64,000 nt of DNA from Elusimicrobium sp. An273 (GCF_002159705.1 NZ_NFJD01000002.1:1-64000); one strand, 5' to 3'. Shown: positions 49,074 through 57,901, counted from the stretch's first letter. Made by a program: numbers and translations. The notes: generated by a model not told the origin, from the letters alone.

Positions 49074-49099
49074 AGCCCGCTTCTTAGAAGAAACGGGCT
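49074..49099 (-). terminator. Terminator of tRNA-Ser
   Basis: Arms AGCCCG/CGGGCT with extended pairing TTCTTAGAAGAA (49074-49099), followed on the minus strand by TTTTTTGC. Confidence 0.8.
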
Positions 49100-49111
49100 C
49101 TCGTCTAAATA

Positions 49112-49202
49112 CGGAGAGGGAGGGATTCGAACCCTCGATACGGGAATTAACCCGTATAACGGTTTAGCAAACCGCCGCTTTCGGCCTCTCAGCCACCTCT
49201 CC
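49112..49202 (-). tRNA. tRNA-Ser (anticodon GCT)
   Basis: A 91-nt class II tRNA on the minus strand: acceptor GGAGAGG/CCTCTCC, D arm TGGCTGAGAGGCC, anticodon loop TTTGCTAA with GCT, long variable arm and GGTTCGAATCC. Discriminator G; CCA not encoded. A TATAAT about 42 bp upstream could be its promoter; it also lies just after the envelope operon on the same strand. Confidence 0.95.
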
Positions 49203-49286
49203 AAAAGGGTTTTTCTTGCCGTATTTCCGACGGCTTATATATTATAACAAAATTTAAACCGCTTGTCTGGCTTATCCGCGGGCGTG

Positions 49287-50243
49287 TTAAAAACTTTTCT
49301 TTAACCCTTCCGCCAGCGGAGTAAACTTTTGACCGGTTAACTGCTGCCACTTTTTGCCCGAGCAAATCCAATGCCCCGGCACGGTCGCCTCGGTTACTTT
49401 GTCGTAATTTAAAGCCGGCTGGGCCCCGCTGATGTGGGCGGCCAATTCGTATATCCACGCCGCCGTGCGCAGCAGCCATTTGGGGGCGTGCGGCATAAAC
49501 GGCTTGTGGCAGTTCATGGCGCGGGCCATTTCGGTAATGAAATAATCCCAGGAATACACGGCGTCTTCCGTTACAAAGAAGGTTTGTTTGTCAGTATCCG
49601 GGCGGGCAAACGCCAGCCACAGCGCCTGCACCAGATCGTCCACATGCACAAAGCTGAAGTATCCGTTGCCGGAAGTGTTTACCATCACGCCGCGGCGTAC
49701 CCAGAGCGCGATTTTCGAGACGCCCGAATCGTTTTTTCCGTATACGATGGGCGGGCGGATGATCGTCCATTTTACGCCGGGGCGCAGGGTATGCACGGCC
49801 TGCTCTCCCCCCCATTTGGTAATTCCATAGTCGGACACGGGATTCGGCGTCATTTCTTCGGTACGGGGATGATCTTTGTCCGGCGCGTAGCCGCTGGCCG
49901 CCAAGCTGGAGACGTGCACAAAAGTCTTGATTTCCGGCATTTCGTTTACGGCCTGCACCACGTTGCGGGTGGCGGTAACGTTGGCTTTTTCAAAATCTTC
50001 GCGTTTAAACCCGAAAATGGCGGCCGCCAGGTGGAACACCCCCACGCAGCCTTTCAGGGCGCGTTTGAGGGATTCTACGTCATTATAATCGGCTTGGATG
50101 AGCGTAACCGAAGGATTGGCAGGCTGCTCCTTGGGGGTGCGGCGGGTAACAATGCGCACGTTGAAGCCTTCCTGCAAGAGTTTGTCCGTCAGCGCGCGGC
50201 CGATAAATCCGTTGCCGCCGGTAATTAAAAGGGTATTTTTCAT
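49287..50243 (-). CDS. NAD-dependent epimerase/dehydratase (extended SDR)
   Basis: A 318-residue protein of the extended short-chain dehydrogenase family. Rossmann motif is LLITGGNGFIGRAL, catalytic Tyr-Lys lies in PNPVSDYGITKWGGE, and FVHVSSLAASG is the catalytic Ser strand. The C-terminal half is like 3-beta-HSD or dihydroflavonol reductase types; the substrate is likely a nucleotide sugar or a small ketone. The ATG at 50243 is chosen because the motif starts at once and a GGAG lies 10 bp upstream. Last gene of the envelope operon. Confidence 0.88.
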   Translation of the reverse strand: MKNTLLITGGNGFIGRALTDKLLQEGFNVRIVTRRTPKEQPANPSVTLIQADYNDVESLKRALKGCVGVFHLAAAIFGFKREDFEKANVTATRNVVQAVNEMPEIKTFVHVSSLAASGYAPDKDHPRTEEMTPNPVSDYGITKWGGEQAVHTLRPGVKWTIIRPPIVYGKNDSGVSKIALWVRRGVMVNTSGNGYFSFVHVDDLVQALWLAFARPDTDKQTFFVTEDAVYSWDYFITEMARAMNCHKPFMPHAPKWLLRTAAWIYELAAHISGAQPALNYDKVTEATVPGHWICSGKKWQQLTGQKFTPLAEGLKKSF

Positions 50244-50250
50244 AATTGCG

Positions 50251-50739
50251 TTACTCCACTTGGATATCAATGGATTCTATTAAATCGTCGGTCGTTTCGG
50301 AGACTTTTTTCTTAATCTGATCTTTTACCTTGTCCCCGTCCAAATCCTGATTGATAAAATTTTCTTTCCGGCGGGCATTGCGCCGTACAAAATCAAAATT
50401 AAAGGTGAATCGTTTTAAGCCTTTTTCAATGTCGGCCTTGGTGGGAATTTCGCCGTATTTGATTTTGTTGATGGGGGTTACTTTGTCTTCCTGCGGAAAA
50501 TACCACAACAGCGAATACATAATCGCGCATAACAAAACAAACGTGATGAGCTTATTAAACGTTTCCAAGTTATAGAGCCCGAACAAGTTGGAGATTACCG
50601 ACAATACCATAATCACGCCCGTCCACATGGCAAATACCACGCCGATAAACGTCCAGCCGGAAGTGCCGAAATCCGGGTAGAGCACCATGACGGTAAAACA
50701 ACATAAAATCAAAAGCGCAAAACGCTGCCATCCGTTCAT
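50251..50739 (-). CDS. Membrane protein of unknown function in the envelope operon
   Basis: A 162-residue protein with about three membrane helices within the first 85 residues (LLILCCFTVMVLYPDFG, IGVVFAMWTGVIMVLSVISN, LITFVLLCAIMYSLLWYF). The charged C-terminal half is rich in Lys, Asp and Glu (NARRKENFINQDLDGDKV). No family recognised. It starts 1 bp after the TonB-like gene and ends 7 bp before the epimerase gene, so it is translated with the operon. Confidence 0.8.
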   Translation of the reverse strand: MNGWQRFALLILCCFTVMVLYPDFGTSGWTFIGVVFAMWTGVIMVLSVISNLFGLYNLETFNKLITFVLLCAIMYSLLWYFPQEDKVTPINKIKYGEIPTKADIEKGLKRFTFNFDFVRRNARRKENFINQDLDGDKVKDQIKKKVSETTDDLIESIDIQVE

Positions 50740-50740
50740 A

Positions 50741-51454
50741 TTATATCTCCTGACGGAACTCTACGCTGACGGTGAGTTCGTCTTTTTCGTAATACATCGG
50801 CAGCGGCGCAAAAGGGCCGGCGTTGATGACGGCGGACGTGGCGGCGAAGTCAAAGGTATCATCCCCGGATTTGCGCGCTACCTGCAAATCTTTTATTTTG
50901 CCGTCGCGGGCGATGGCAAAGGAAACCAAGGCCGAAAGTTCCGTTCCGGCGGGGCGCCGTTTTTCCCATTCAATCCACAGCGAGTTGCGCACTTGGGTAA
51001 TGTACCACGGATAGGGGAAATTGGCAAAATCGGTTTGAATGTTGCCGCCGGCAAATTCGCCTTCTTTAGAGGCCGTCCCCCCTCCCGCCTGTGCTTTGGA
51101 ATCGGCGGCGTCGTCCAGCACGCTGGGGGCCGCCAGCGGGGCGGGTTTAGGCTGGGCTTTTTTGGTTTGTTTTTTAGTTGTAATTTCCGATTTGGAAGCG
51201 TAGGCTTTTTTGTTTGTTTTGGGGGCGGGCTTGGCCACGGCTTCTTTGGCGGGCGCCGGCGCCTGTACGGCGGCTTTGGGCGCTTTTACGGGCGAGGCCG
51301 CTTCCTGCCCGGTGGTGGCTACCACCTTGCCCGTGCCGATAAAATCAATGGTATACGTGGCCGCGGCCTTCTTGGCGCTGGGCGCCAACAAAAGGAGCAA
51401 AAACAGTGCGGCCAAAATATGCAGGCCGCCGGATAGGGCCAGATATCGGTTCAT
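50741..51454 (-). CDS. TonB/TolA-like energy transducer
   Basis: A 237-residue protein with one N-terminal membrane anchor (LSGGLHILAALFLLLLLA), an Ala/Lys/Pro-rich periplasm-spanning linker (about 45-145), and a C-terminal TonB-type domain (PYPWYITQVRNSLWIEWEKR to the end, VSFAIARDGKI). It couples proton motive force from the TolQ/TolR motor to outer-membrane partners. It shares one base with the tolR stop. It could function as TolA or TonB. Confidence 0.85.
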   Translation of the reverse strand: MNRYLALSGGLHILAALFLLLLLAPSAKKAAATYTIDFIGTGKVVATTGQEAASPVKAPKAAVQAPAPAKEAVAKPAPKTNKKAYASKSEITTKKQTKKAQPKPAPLAAPSVLDDAADSKAQAGGGTASKEGEFAGGNIQTDFANFPYPWYITQVRNSLWIEWEKRRPAGTELSALVSFAIARDGKIKDLQVARKSGDDTFDFAATSAVINAGPFAPLPMYYEKDELTVSVEFRQEI

Positions 51455-51858
51455 TAGTTTTTAGAAAGTACTCCAATTCCCAGCTTGGCGGCGCCGAGTT
51501 TTTTGGCAATGTCAAACACGTCCACCACCTGTTGTATCGGCACGTCTTTATCTGCCTGTACAAGAATGGTCTTTTTGCTGGCTTTTCCCATGCGCAAAAT
51601 CAATTCGCGTTCCAGATTTTTGAGCGTCAGCTTTTTGTTCATCACGCTGATCGTGCCGTCTTTTTGCACTTCAATGCGGATGACGTCGTCCTCCGCTTGG
51701 GTGTTGATGGCTTGGGATTTGGGCAAATCCACCGTCATCTGCATTTGCACCAGCATCGGACTCATGACCATAAAAATGATGAGCAAAATCAGCGTGATGT
51801 CGATAAAAGGCACCATGTTGATTTCTGCCATTACCGTTCTGTTTTTGTGCGTGCTCAT
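51454..51858 (-). CDS. tolR: TolR/ExbD-type motor subunit
   Basis: A 134-residue protein with a single anchor MVPFIDITLILLIIFMV, whose Asp is the conserved proton-carrying residue. The periplasmic part ends KDVPIQQVVDVFDIAKKLG as in ExbD/TolR. Partner of TolQ in the adjacent gene; the choice between Tol and Exb names is not fixed. Confidence 0.9.
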   Translation of the reverse strand: MSTHKNRTVMAEINMVPFIDITLILLIIFMVMSPMLVQMQMTVDLPKSQAINTQAEDDVIRIEVQKDGTISVMNKKLTLKNLERELILRMGKASKKTILVQADKDVPIQQVVDVFDIAKKLGAAKLGIGVLSKN

Positions 51859-51861
51859 AGC

Positions 51862-52515
51862 TTAAAACTCGCCGGATTCGTCGTTGTGGCGGTAGATGAT
51901 TTCGTTGGCCGCGCTTTCCAGTTCCTTGGCAAAATAGTTGGTTTTGGAAAGGAAGTAGTTGTAGGCGATTACGGCCGGAATAGCCACAAATAAGCCGGCC
52001 GCCGTGTTGATAAGCGCTTCTGCAATGCCGGCCGCCACAACGGAAGCGCCTGCTCCCGCGGCGGTGGTGGAAGCCAAATCTTTAAACGCGTGCATCACAC
52101 CGATGACCGTGCCGAACAGCCCGATAAACGGGGTAATGCTTCCCAAGGTGCCCAGTACGGTCAGGCGGCGCTGGAGTTTGGAAATTTCCCAGTCGATAAT
52201 GGAATCGGAAATTTTTTCCAATTCGGCGTCCGAGCGGTGGCGTTCGCGCACGAGGCGCAAAATCAGGGCCGCGGCAGGCGTATTTTTGACGATGTCTTTA
52301 TGGCAGGCGTCTTCCACTTTTTGGTAATTTTCCGAGCGGATGGGATGGCGGCAGTAGGCAAGCAGCTTGCGTGAGAGCGAAATGGAAGAACGCAATTTAA
52401 AAAAGCGTTCCAAAATGACGGAAATGGAATATACCGACAGCAGCAACAATAAAATTAATACCGGCCCGCCGGCGGCTAAAAGCTCGCGCACGTTGGTCAT
52501 ATTGGAAAAGTCCAT
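51862..52515 (-). CDS. tolQ: TolQ/ExbB-type motor subunit
   Basis: A 217-residue protein with three helices: VLILLLLLSVYSISVILE near the N-terminus, LGSITPFIGLFGTVIGVMHA, and AAGLFVAIPAVIAYNYF. Highly conserved GLFGTVIGVMHAF identifies it as a proton-channel subunit. It ends 3 bp before tolR. AAGGAGA lies upstream of the ATG. Confidence 0.93.
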   Translation of the reverse strand: MDFSNMTNVRELLAAGGPVLILLLLLSVYSISVILERFFKLRSSISLSRKLLAYCRHPIRSENYQKVEDACHKDIVKNTPAAALILRLVRERHRSDAELEKISDSIIDWEISKLQRRLTVLGTLGSITPFIGLFGTVIGVMHAFKDLASTTAAGAGASVVAAGIAEALINTAAGLFVAIPAVIAYNYFLSKTNYFAKELESAANEIIYRHNDESGEF

Positions 52516-52529
52516 ATTTTCTAATCTCC

Positions 52530-53018
52530 TTAGGGTTGCCCCTTTACAAAAAATATAATAAAAAGCTGAATTAAGATATTGGCCATCAGCCCGCCGGCCA
52601 CATCGTCAAACACTACGCCGAAGGCATTTTCCATCCGGTCAAACGTTTTGACCAGCCACGGCTTTAGCGTGTCAAACGTACGAAACAGCACAAACGCCGC
52701 CGCCAAGTACGGCCAAGTGCGGGGCAAAAAGGCCATGGCGGTAATATAGCCGGCCATTTCGTCAATCACAATTTTGGGATTATCGTGCCCCGTATACCCC
52801 TTAAATTGTACTTTTTTACAGATAATTACGGCAAATACCCAAAACGCCAGCATGGCAATCAGGTACAGCATCGCATCCCGGGGGAAAACCAATACCAGCG
52901 CCACCCCCCACAGCGTGCCCAAAAAGCCGGCTCCCGTATTTTTCTTATATTTAAATACCAGCGGCGGCAGATAGCTTACAAACAGCCCCGTCGCCAGCGC
53001 CCGAATGATTACTTGCAT
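52530..53018 (-). CDS. pgpA: Phosphatidylglycerophosphatase A
   Basis: A 162-residue membrane enzyme removing phosphate from phosphatidylglycerol phosphate. Motifs include GTLWGVALVLV, VIDEMAGYITA and the conserved ending VFDDVAGGLMANI. It overlaps pgsA, whose product makes its substrate, by 10 bp. Confidence 0.92.
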   Translation of the reverse strand: MQVIIRALATGLFVSYLPPLVFKYKKNTGAGFLGTLWGVALVLVFPRDAMLYLIAMLAFWVFAVIICKKVQFKGYTGHDNPKIVIDEMAGYITAMAFLPRTWPYLAAAFVLFRTFDTLKPWLVKTFDRMENAFGVVFDDVAGGLMANILIQLFIIFFVKGQP

Positions 53019-53629
53019 ACCGGCAAACTCCAGGATTTTTTAAGCAAATCCCAGTTGTTTTTCAAATACGAAATCGCGCTGATCCACGTAATCACCGCCG
53101 CAATGGCGGTAATGGCGTACGGAATTTTTTGAAGCGTGATAAAAAGAATAATGCACACGCTTTTGGCGCCGCCCGTCAAAATATGGGCCAGGTGGTATAC
53201 GTCCAGCACAAAGAAAATCGTTCCCACGGCGGTCATTTGAATAACGGTCTTGAATTTCCCCCACCGTTCCGCCGCCATTACTTTGCCTTCCAGCGCGGCA
53301 ATCACGCGCAGGGTGGAAATCATCAGTTCGCGCAGCAGAATAAAGAATACCGCCCAAATCGGGATATCCAGTTCTTTAATGCCTACAAAGGCAAAGAAGG
53401 CCGCCGCCACCAGTATTTTATCCACAAACGGGTCTACAATGGCGCCAAAGGGCGTGATGGTATTGGTTTCGCGGGCGATTTTTCCGTCCACCCAGTCGGT
53501 GCTGGCGGCCAGAATAAAAATAAGCGTCGCCACGAGGCGCGACCAGGCAAACGGCATTAAAATAAACAAAAACATCACGATAGACAGCGCAGCGCGCGTG
53601 AGGGTGATTTTATTGGCTAGCGTCATCAT
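53009..53629 (-). CDS. pgsA: CDP-diacylglycerol-glycerol-3-phosphate 3-phosphatidyltransferase
   Basis: A 206-residue inner-membrane enzyme. The CDP-alcohol phosphatidyltransferase signature DGKIARETNTITPFGAIVDP followed by FVDK is complete. It makes phosphatidylglycerol phosphate, the precursor for PgpA. It overlaps the upstream lolA-like gene by 4 bp. Confidence 0.95.
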   Translation of the reverse strand: MMTLANKITLTRAALSIVMFLFILMPFAWSRLVATLIFILAASTDWVDGKIARETNTITPFGAIVDPFVDKILVAAAFFAFVGIKELDIPIWAVFFILLRELMISTLRVIAALEGKVMAAERWGKFKTVIQMTAVGTIFFVLDVYHLAHILTGGAKSVCIILFITLQKIPYAITAIAAVITWISAISYLKNNWDLLKKSWSLPVCK

Positions 53630-54378
53630 TTGTTAAATCCTCCAAATACGTCCGCCGGGAGCGGTTTGTTCTTCTGGGTATTTTTTAAATCGGCCCGCGT
53701 AACCATCAGTTCCGATTGAATGGTAATGACCTGCGGGAAAAAATCCCGCTTGGAAAGCGTTAAATACAGCGTATATTCTTCCCCCTCTTTGGGTGTAAGC
53801 ACCAAAACGGCGGTCTGCCCGTCCTGCTTTTGGACGGCGGCGGAATGCTTTTCAAGCAGGGCCGTGTAGTTGCCGAAGTCAAACAGGGCCTGATTGGGCT
53901 GGCCTTGCTGCCAGTCCGCCCAGGAAAGGGTGGTAACGTGCTGGTTGTTTTCGTCCAAAATAACGATGTCTTTTTTGTCGGTAACGGCCGTTTGCTCCAA
54001 GAACCCGTCCGGGCTGAGGGTATCCAGGCGCAGGCGGTTTTGGGCGCGGTCGTAGAATAATTTTCCTTGGGAGCGGCTTACTTCCACGCCGTCGTAAGAA
54101 GTGTTTTGGATAAAATCGGTTTGCAACAACGCCAATTTTTCGTCCCATTGTTTTAGTTTGTCCGCCAGCTGTTGGGCCGTCAGGTCGGGCAGCGGCGCCG
54201 GCTTGGGTTTGGCGGCGGGTGCGGGTGCTGGTTTAGGAGCGGGTTGAACCGGCTGCACTTCTTGGGCCTGCGGTTGGGCCGGGGCCGTTTCTTTCGGCTC
54301 GGGCTGATCGGAACAGGCGGCCAACACAAATGCGGCGCAGACTACCGCCCACAGGGGGTTATTTATAGACAGTTTCAT
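53626..54378 (-). CDS. LolA-like lipoprotein carrier with its own lipobox
   Basis: A 250-residue protein. The N-terminus has a lipoprotein signal with lipobox LAAC, then a Pro/Ala/Lys linker (about 25-65). The LolA-type domain follows: LLQTDFIQNTSYDGVEVSRS, RLRLDTLSPDGFLEQTAV, WADWQQGQPNQALFDF. LolA normally is a free periplasmic carrier of lipoproteins, so a lipid-anchored form is unusual, recalling LolB. It overlaps ftsK by 20 bp, and lolA next to ftsK is a known arrangement. Confidence 0.82.
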   Translation of the reverse strand: MKLSINNPLWAVVCAAFVLAACSDQPEPKETAPAQPQAQEVQPVQPAPKPAPAPAAKPKPAPLPDLTAQQLADKLKQWDEKLALLQTDFIQNTSYDGVEVSRSQGKLFYDRAQNRLRLDTLSPDGFLEQTAVTDKKDIVILDENNQHVTTLSWADWQQGQPNQALFDFGNYTALLEKHSAAVQKQDGQTAVLVLTPKEGEEYTLYLTLSKRDFFPQVITIQSELMVTRADLKNTQKNKPLPADVFGGFNK

Positions 54379-56668
54379 AGGTTTCTTCCTGATAATTTTT
54401 GTCGTACGGAAGGGAGTTTAATTCTTCCAAGGCTTGGTCAATCATTTCATAATGGATTTCCCAGCGGTTGGAGCCTTCCGGTTTGGAAATATATCCTTTC
54501 ATTTCCAGCACGCTTAGCATATTGGTGGCGCGTGCGCTGGAACCAAAGTGTGCTTTTAACAAATCCTGCGATACGCGGCGGCGTTCCTTGATTAGGTTTA
54601 ACGCCTGGATTAATTCTTCGCGGCTGGCGCCCAGCCCGTCCTGCGGGCGTTGGTGCGGGTTTTGTTCGGCTACGATCTGCACGGGATAGTCGGGCCCGCC
54701 CTGCGCACGCAGGAAATCGGCCACGGCTTTGATTTCTTTCTCGGACACATACGCCCCCTGAATGCGAAGCGGGTTTTTGTCCGAGGTGCTTTGAAAGAGC
54801 ATATCGCCTTTGCCCAGCAAATCTTCGGCGCCGGTGGAATCCAAAATGACTTTGGAGTCGATAGACGACGCCACCTGCAAAGCAATGCGCGAAGGCAGGT
54901 TGGCCTTAATTACGCCGGTAATTACTTTTACCGAAGGCCGCTGCGTGCACAAAATGAGGTGTATGCCCAGCGCGCGCCCCATTTGCGCCAAGCGCTGGAT
55001 GGAGTCTTCAATAGAGGCTTTGGTCTGGAGCATCAGGTCGGCCATTTCGTCAATAATCACGAAGATGTAGAACATCTTTTCTTCGTTGTTCTGGGCGGCC
55101 CACTGGTTGTAGCCTTCAATGTTTTTCACTTTGGCCAGCTGCATAATCTGCAGGCGTTTTTCCATCACTTTTACCAGCATCTGCAGCGATTTGGCGGCGC
55201 CGTTGGCGTCGGTTACCACGTCCACGTCGTCGCAAGAGGTTTTGGGGTCGTACAGATACGGAATGCCTTCGTACAACGTAAGCTCCACGCGTTTGGGGTC
55301 AATCATTAAAAATTTGACTTCGTCCGGGCGGTGCTTGTACATCAGCGACATAATAATCGTATGCAGACAAATGGATTTACCGCTGTTGGTGGCCCCGGCA
55401 ATTAAAATATGCGGCCATTTTTCGGCGGCGGAGCCGGCCGGGTTGCCGTCTGCGTAGCGGCCCAGCGCAATGGGAAGCACCGCTTTGGAAGAGGCGTACA
55501 CGGGCGACTGCAGAATTTCCTTCATCGTTACCATGACCGGGCGGTCGTTTGGAATTTCAAAGCCGACGGCGTTTTTGCCCGGAATGGGCGCCTGCACGCG
55601 GATGGCGCGCGCCTCCATGCTGGCCTGAATGTCCTGCGTGCGGGCCGTGATAGAGGCAATGGTAACGCCCGGGTCGGGCTTGATTTCATAGCGGGTTACC
55701 ACAGGCCCCGGCGATACGCCGGTTACGCTGGCGCGGATATCAAAGCTTTTTAAGGTGTCTTCCAGGCGGCGGGTGGCTTGGGCGATTTCTTCGTCCGTCG
55801 GGCCGACGACGCCGTCTCCCGCCGGGTTGTTCAGCAGGCTAAGGGGCGGAAGAACGAATGTTTTGGGATCAAATTTTTTCACTTCGCCGGTTTCTTCGCC
55901 GTCGGGCGTTTGGGCGTTTTGGGCCGGAACCGGGGCGGAGAGTTCTTCGCGGCGGGGCAGCGTGATTTGTTCGGCTACCGGGCGGCGGATTTCGGGCTTG
56001 GAGCGGTGAATTTCGGGCGCGTGGTGGATTTCTTCCGCCACGGGGCGGGCCGGTTCTTGGGCGGATTTTTCTTTTATTTCCGCACGCCCTTCGCTGACGC
56101 GTTGTTTCAGCTCGGCGCGGGCGTCCATCCAGCCGTTAAAATCGTTGCGGATAAACTCCACCGTTTTTTGCAAAATAACCGCCCACGGAATGGCAAACAG
56201 CATATGAATGCCTACCAAGGCCAACGCCAGCGAAAACACGGTGGCCCCCACCGTTCCGCTGACGCTTTTAAGCGCATAAAAAAGCGATTGCCCCGCCTTG
56301 CCGCCGCTGATAAGCGAATCGGTAAAAATAAGTTTAAGAAGCGTCAGCAGGCTGGAGAAGGCGGCCAAAGTAACCGAAGAGCCCAACAGAAAAAATAAAA
56401 AGGAAGTGCTTTTATTGCGGATGGTTTGAATCAGCCAATACGCCAAAAACAGCGGAATCAGCCCCGATCCCTGCCCCAAGAGCTGGAAAAGGTAAGTGGA
56501 CACTTCGTCCCCCGCCGGGCCTTTGGAAACGTTAAACCACAAGATGCAGAACAGCCACAGGCACAGCGCGCCGGCTAAAATATACAGCACCGTGCGCATC
56601 CAGGCGCGGGAAGAGGTTTTTTTCGTTTTCTTTTTAGATTTTTTGGCGGCGTAATAATACTTTGGCAT
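54359..56668 (-). CDS. ftsK: DNA translocase FtsK/SpoIIIE
   Basis: A 769-residue protein. Residues about 28-190 hold four to five membrane helices; a linker follows; the motor domain (about 290-690) has Walker A GATNSGKS, VKFLMIDPKRVEL, Walker B FVIIDEMADLM and LILCTQRPS. The C-terminal gamma winged helix is complete (SQDLLKAHFGSSARATNMLS). It clears chromosomes from the division septum. The -10-like TAAAAT lies exactly 6 nt before the ATG. First gene of the nine-gene operon that also carries lipid and Tol genes. Confidence 0.96.
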   Translation of the reverse strand: MPKYYYAAKKSKKKTKKTSSRAWMRTVLYILAGALCLWLFCILWFNVSKGPAGDEVSTYLFQLLGQGSGLIPLFLAYWLIQTIRNKSTSFLFFLLGSSVTLAAFSSLLTLLKLIFTDSLISGGKAGQSLFYALKSVSGTVGATVFSLALALVGIHMLFAIPWAVILQKTVEFIRNDFNGWMDARAELKQRVSEGRAEIKEKSAQEPARPVAEEIHHAPEIHRSKPEIRRPVAEQITLPRREELSAPVPAQNAQTPDGEETGEVKKFDPKTFVLPPLSLLNNPAGDGVVGPTDEEIAQATRRLEDTLKSFDIRASVTGVSPGPVVTRYEIKPDPGVTIASITARTQDIQASMEARAIRVQAPIPGKNAVGFEIPNDRPVMVTMKEILQSPVYASSKAVLPIALGRYADGNPAGSAAEKWPHILIAGATNSGKSICLHTIIMSLMYKHRPDEVKFLMIDPKRVELTLYEGIPYLYDPKTSCDDVDVVTDANGAAKSLQMLVKVMEKRLQIMQLAKVKNIEGYNQWAAQNNEEKMFYIFVIIDEMADLMLQTKASIEDSIQRLAQMGRALGIHLILCTQRPSVKVITGVIKANLPSRIALQVASSIDSKVILDSTGAEDLLGKGDMLFQSTSDKNPLRIQGAYVSEKEIKAVADFLRAQGGPDYPVQIVAEQNPHQRPQDGLGASREELIQALNLIKERRRVSQDLLKAHFGSSARATNMLSVLEMKGYISKPEGSNRWEIHYEMIDQALEELNSLPYDKNYQEETYETVYK

Positions 56669-56732
56669 ATCCTTATTTTACATTTTTTTACGAAGTATTT
56701 GGATATTTCTGCCCCCAACAAAAAAAGCCGTA

Positions 56733-56778
56733 TAAAAAACGCCGCAGTCTTTTCCTCATTGCGGGAGAAAAAGACTGC
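56733..56778 (-). terminator. Terminator of the gene at 56798-57511
   Basis: Arms GCAGTCTTTT and AAAAGACTGC (56744-56753, 56769-56778) and on the minus strand GGCGTTTTTTAT. It lies 20 bp past the stop. Confidence 0.72.
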
Positions 56779-56797
56779 GAAACGCTGCAAAATAAAT

Positions 56798-57511
56798 TTA
56801 TTTTTCCACTACTTTTCCTTTTTGAATTTGAAATGGCTTGCCCGCATAGTAGAGTTCAATGACCTTAGCGGCTTGATCCTGGTATACAAACACGTCTAGC
56901 GGTTCTTTCCCGGCGCCGGAAAGCTGCACCCGGGTCAGGATGGGGCGGTTGGGCAACGTTTCCAAAAATCCTTTTATAAAATTGGGGCCTTCAAACGTGT
57001 ATTTGGAAACCACATAATAAAATTCCTTGAGCGTCAGTTGCTTGTTGGGGTATTTGGCCAGATTCGCCACCAAGGTGCGCTGCAAGTCCAGCAATTCCTG
57101 GTCGGTGCCCAGGTTATCTCTCTTCCAAACGGCGCGGGATACGAATTTAACGTTGTCCAGCGAAATAAAAGCTACGTCGCTTGGCAAATTAAGAGCGGGC
57201 GGCTGTTGGAGGCGGGCCAGCATTATTTTATAAGCACTTTGCACCGGAACCTGCGAATGAAGATAAATGCGCGTTATTTCCCGAAGTTCGGCCCGGCTGA
57301 GCATTTGTTTGCCTAGGGAAGAAGACAAATCTTTATAAAATTTGGGAAAATGCGTGCTGTATCCCCCTTCTTTCATAAAAATACTGCGGGATAAACTTTC
57401 AAATCCTTTGCTGCCTATAGGCAATTTTTGGGCATAAACCGATGAGGAAAGCCCGGCAAACAGAAGCGTAAGAAACGTAAAAAGCAAGGTCGTTTTTTCA
57501 TAGGAATTCAT
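56798..57511 (-). CDS. Exported protein of unknown function, palindrome promoter class
   Basis: A 237-residue protein with signal peptide (TTLLFTFLTLLFAGLSSSVY ending AQ). The mature part is helical in the first half (EGGYSTHFPKFYKDLSSSLG, RAELREITRIYLHS) and has a beta-like end (LDVFVYQDQAAKVIELYYAG, KPFQIQKGKVVEK). No family recognised. The promoter at 57536-57578 is of the shared palindrome type. An AAAGAGAG site precedes the ATG. Confidence 0.75.
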   Translation of the reverse strand: MNSYEKTTLLFTFLTLLFAGLSSSVYAQKLPIGSKGFESLSRSIFMKEGGYSTHFPKFYKDLSSSLGKQMLSRAELREITRIYLHSQVPVQSAYKIMLARLQQPPALNLPSDVAFISLDNVKFVSRAVWKRDNLGTDQELLDLQRTLVANLAKYPNKQLTLKEFYYVVSKYTFEGPNFIKGFLETLPNRPILTRVQLSGAGKEPLDVFVYQDQAAKVIELYYAGKPFQIQKGKVVEK

Positions 57512-57535
57512 TCTCTCTTTCGTGTTATTAATTAT

Positions 57536-57578
57536 ATTCTAGGTTTTATCGAATACCCCCACAAGAGACAAAAGGCCC
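57536..57578 (-). promoter_or_regulatory. Promoter with abutting palindrome (exported-protein class, site 4)
   Basis: Minus strand: GGGCCTTTTGTCTC (57565-57578), -35 TTGTGG (57559-57564), 17-nt spacer, -10 TAGAAT (57536-57541). The palindrome is imperfect on one arm. The upstream half also forms a hairpin with 57588-57597 (AAAGGCCCAT/ATGGGCCTTT), as at site 3. Confidence 0.7.
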
Positions 57579-57611
57579 ATTTTGAACATGGGCCTTTTTG
57601 GAAGGTAAAGC

Positions 57612-57640
57612 ATAAAAAACCCCGCTTTTACGCGGGGTTT
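57612..57640 (-). terminator. Terminator of accB-wHTH
   Basis: Arms AAACCCCGC and GCGGGGTTT (57617-57640) with an A-run on the left (minus T-run), 5 bp after the stop codon at 57645. Confidence 0.85.
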
Positions 57641-57644
57641 CAAA

Positions 57645-57899
57645 TTACATATTTTCAGCAATCGGTGTGGCCGGAGGCACGGGTGCGGGCTTTTGGCCCC
57701 AGGTAACGTTGTAGTTAATGCCGTCCGCTTCCAAGGAAATTTTTCCTTGGCTGTAGAGGACGCCCAACGCCAAGTACAGCACCGAGCTGGACAGACGGAA
57801 CATAATTTTAAGCTGCCACGAAGAGGCCGTTTTATGTTCTGTCAGATACTCCGTCATACGGGAGACGGCAGTTTGAATGTTTTCTTGTAGCGGCGTCAT
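57645..57899 (-). CDS. Small winged-helix protein
   Basis: An 84-residue protein with a predicted winged helix-turn-helix: SRMTEYLTEHK, SSWQLKIMFRLSSSVLYLAL, LYSQGKISLEADGINYNVTW. It resembles small wHTH proteins grouped under DUF2582. A Pro/Ala tail ends the protein. It starts 2 bp after accB, so it is part of that operon; a regulatory role is likely but untested. Confidence 0.75.
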   Translation of the reverse strand: MTPLQENIQTAVSRMTEYLTEHKTASSWQLKIMFRLSSSVLYLALGVLYSQGKISLEADGINYNVTWGQKPAPVPPATPIAENM

Positions 57900-57901
57900 A
57901 C

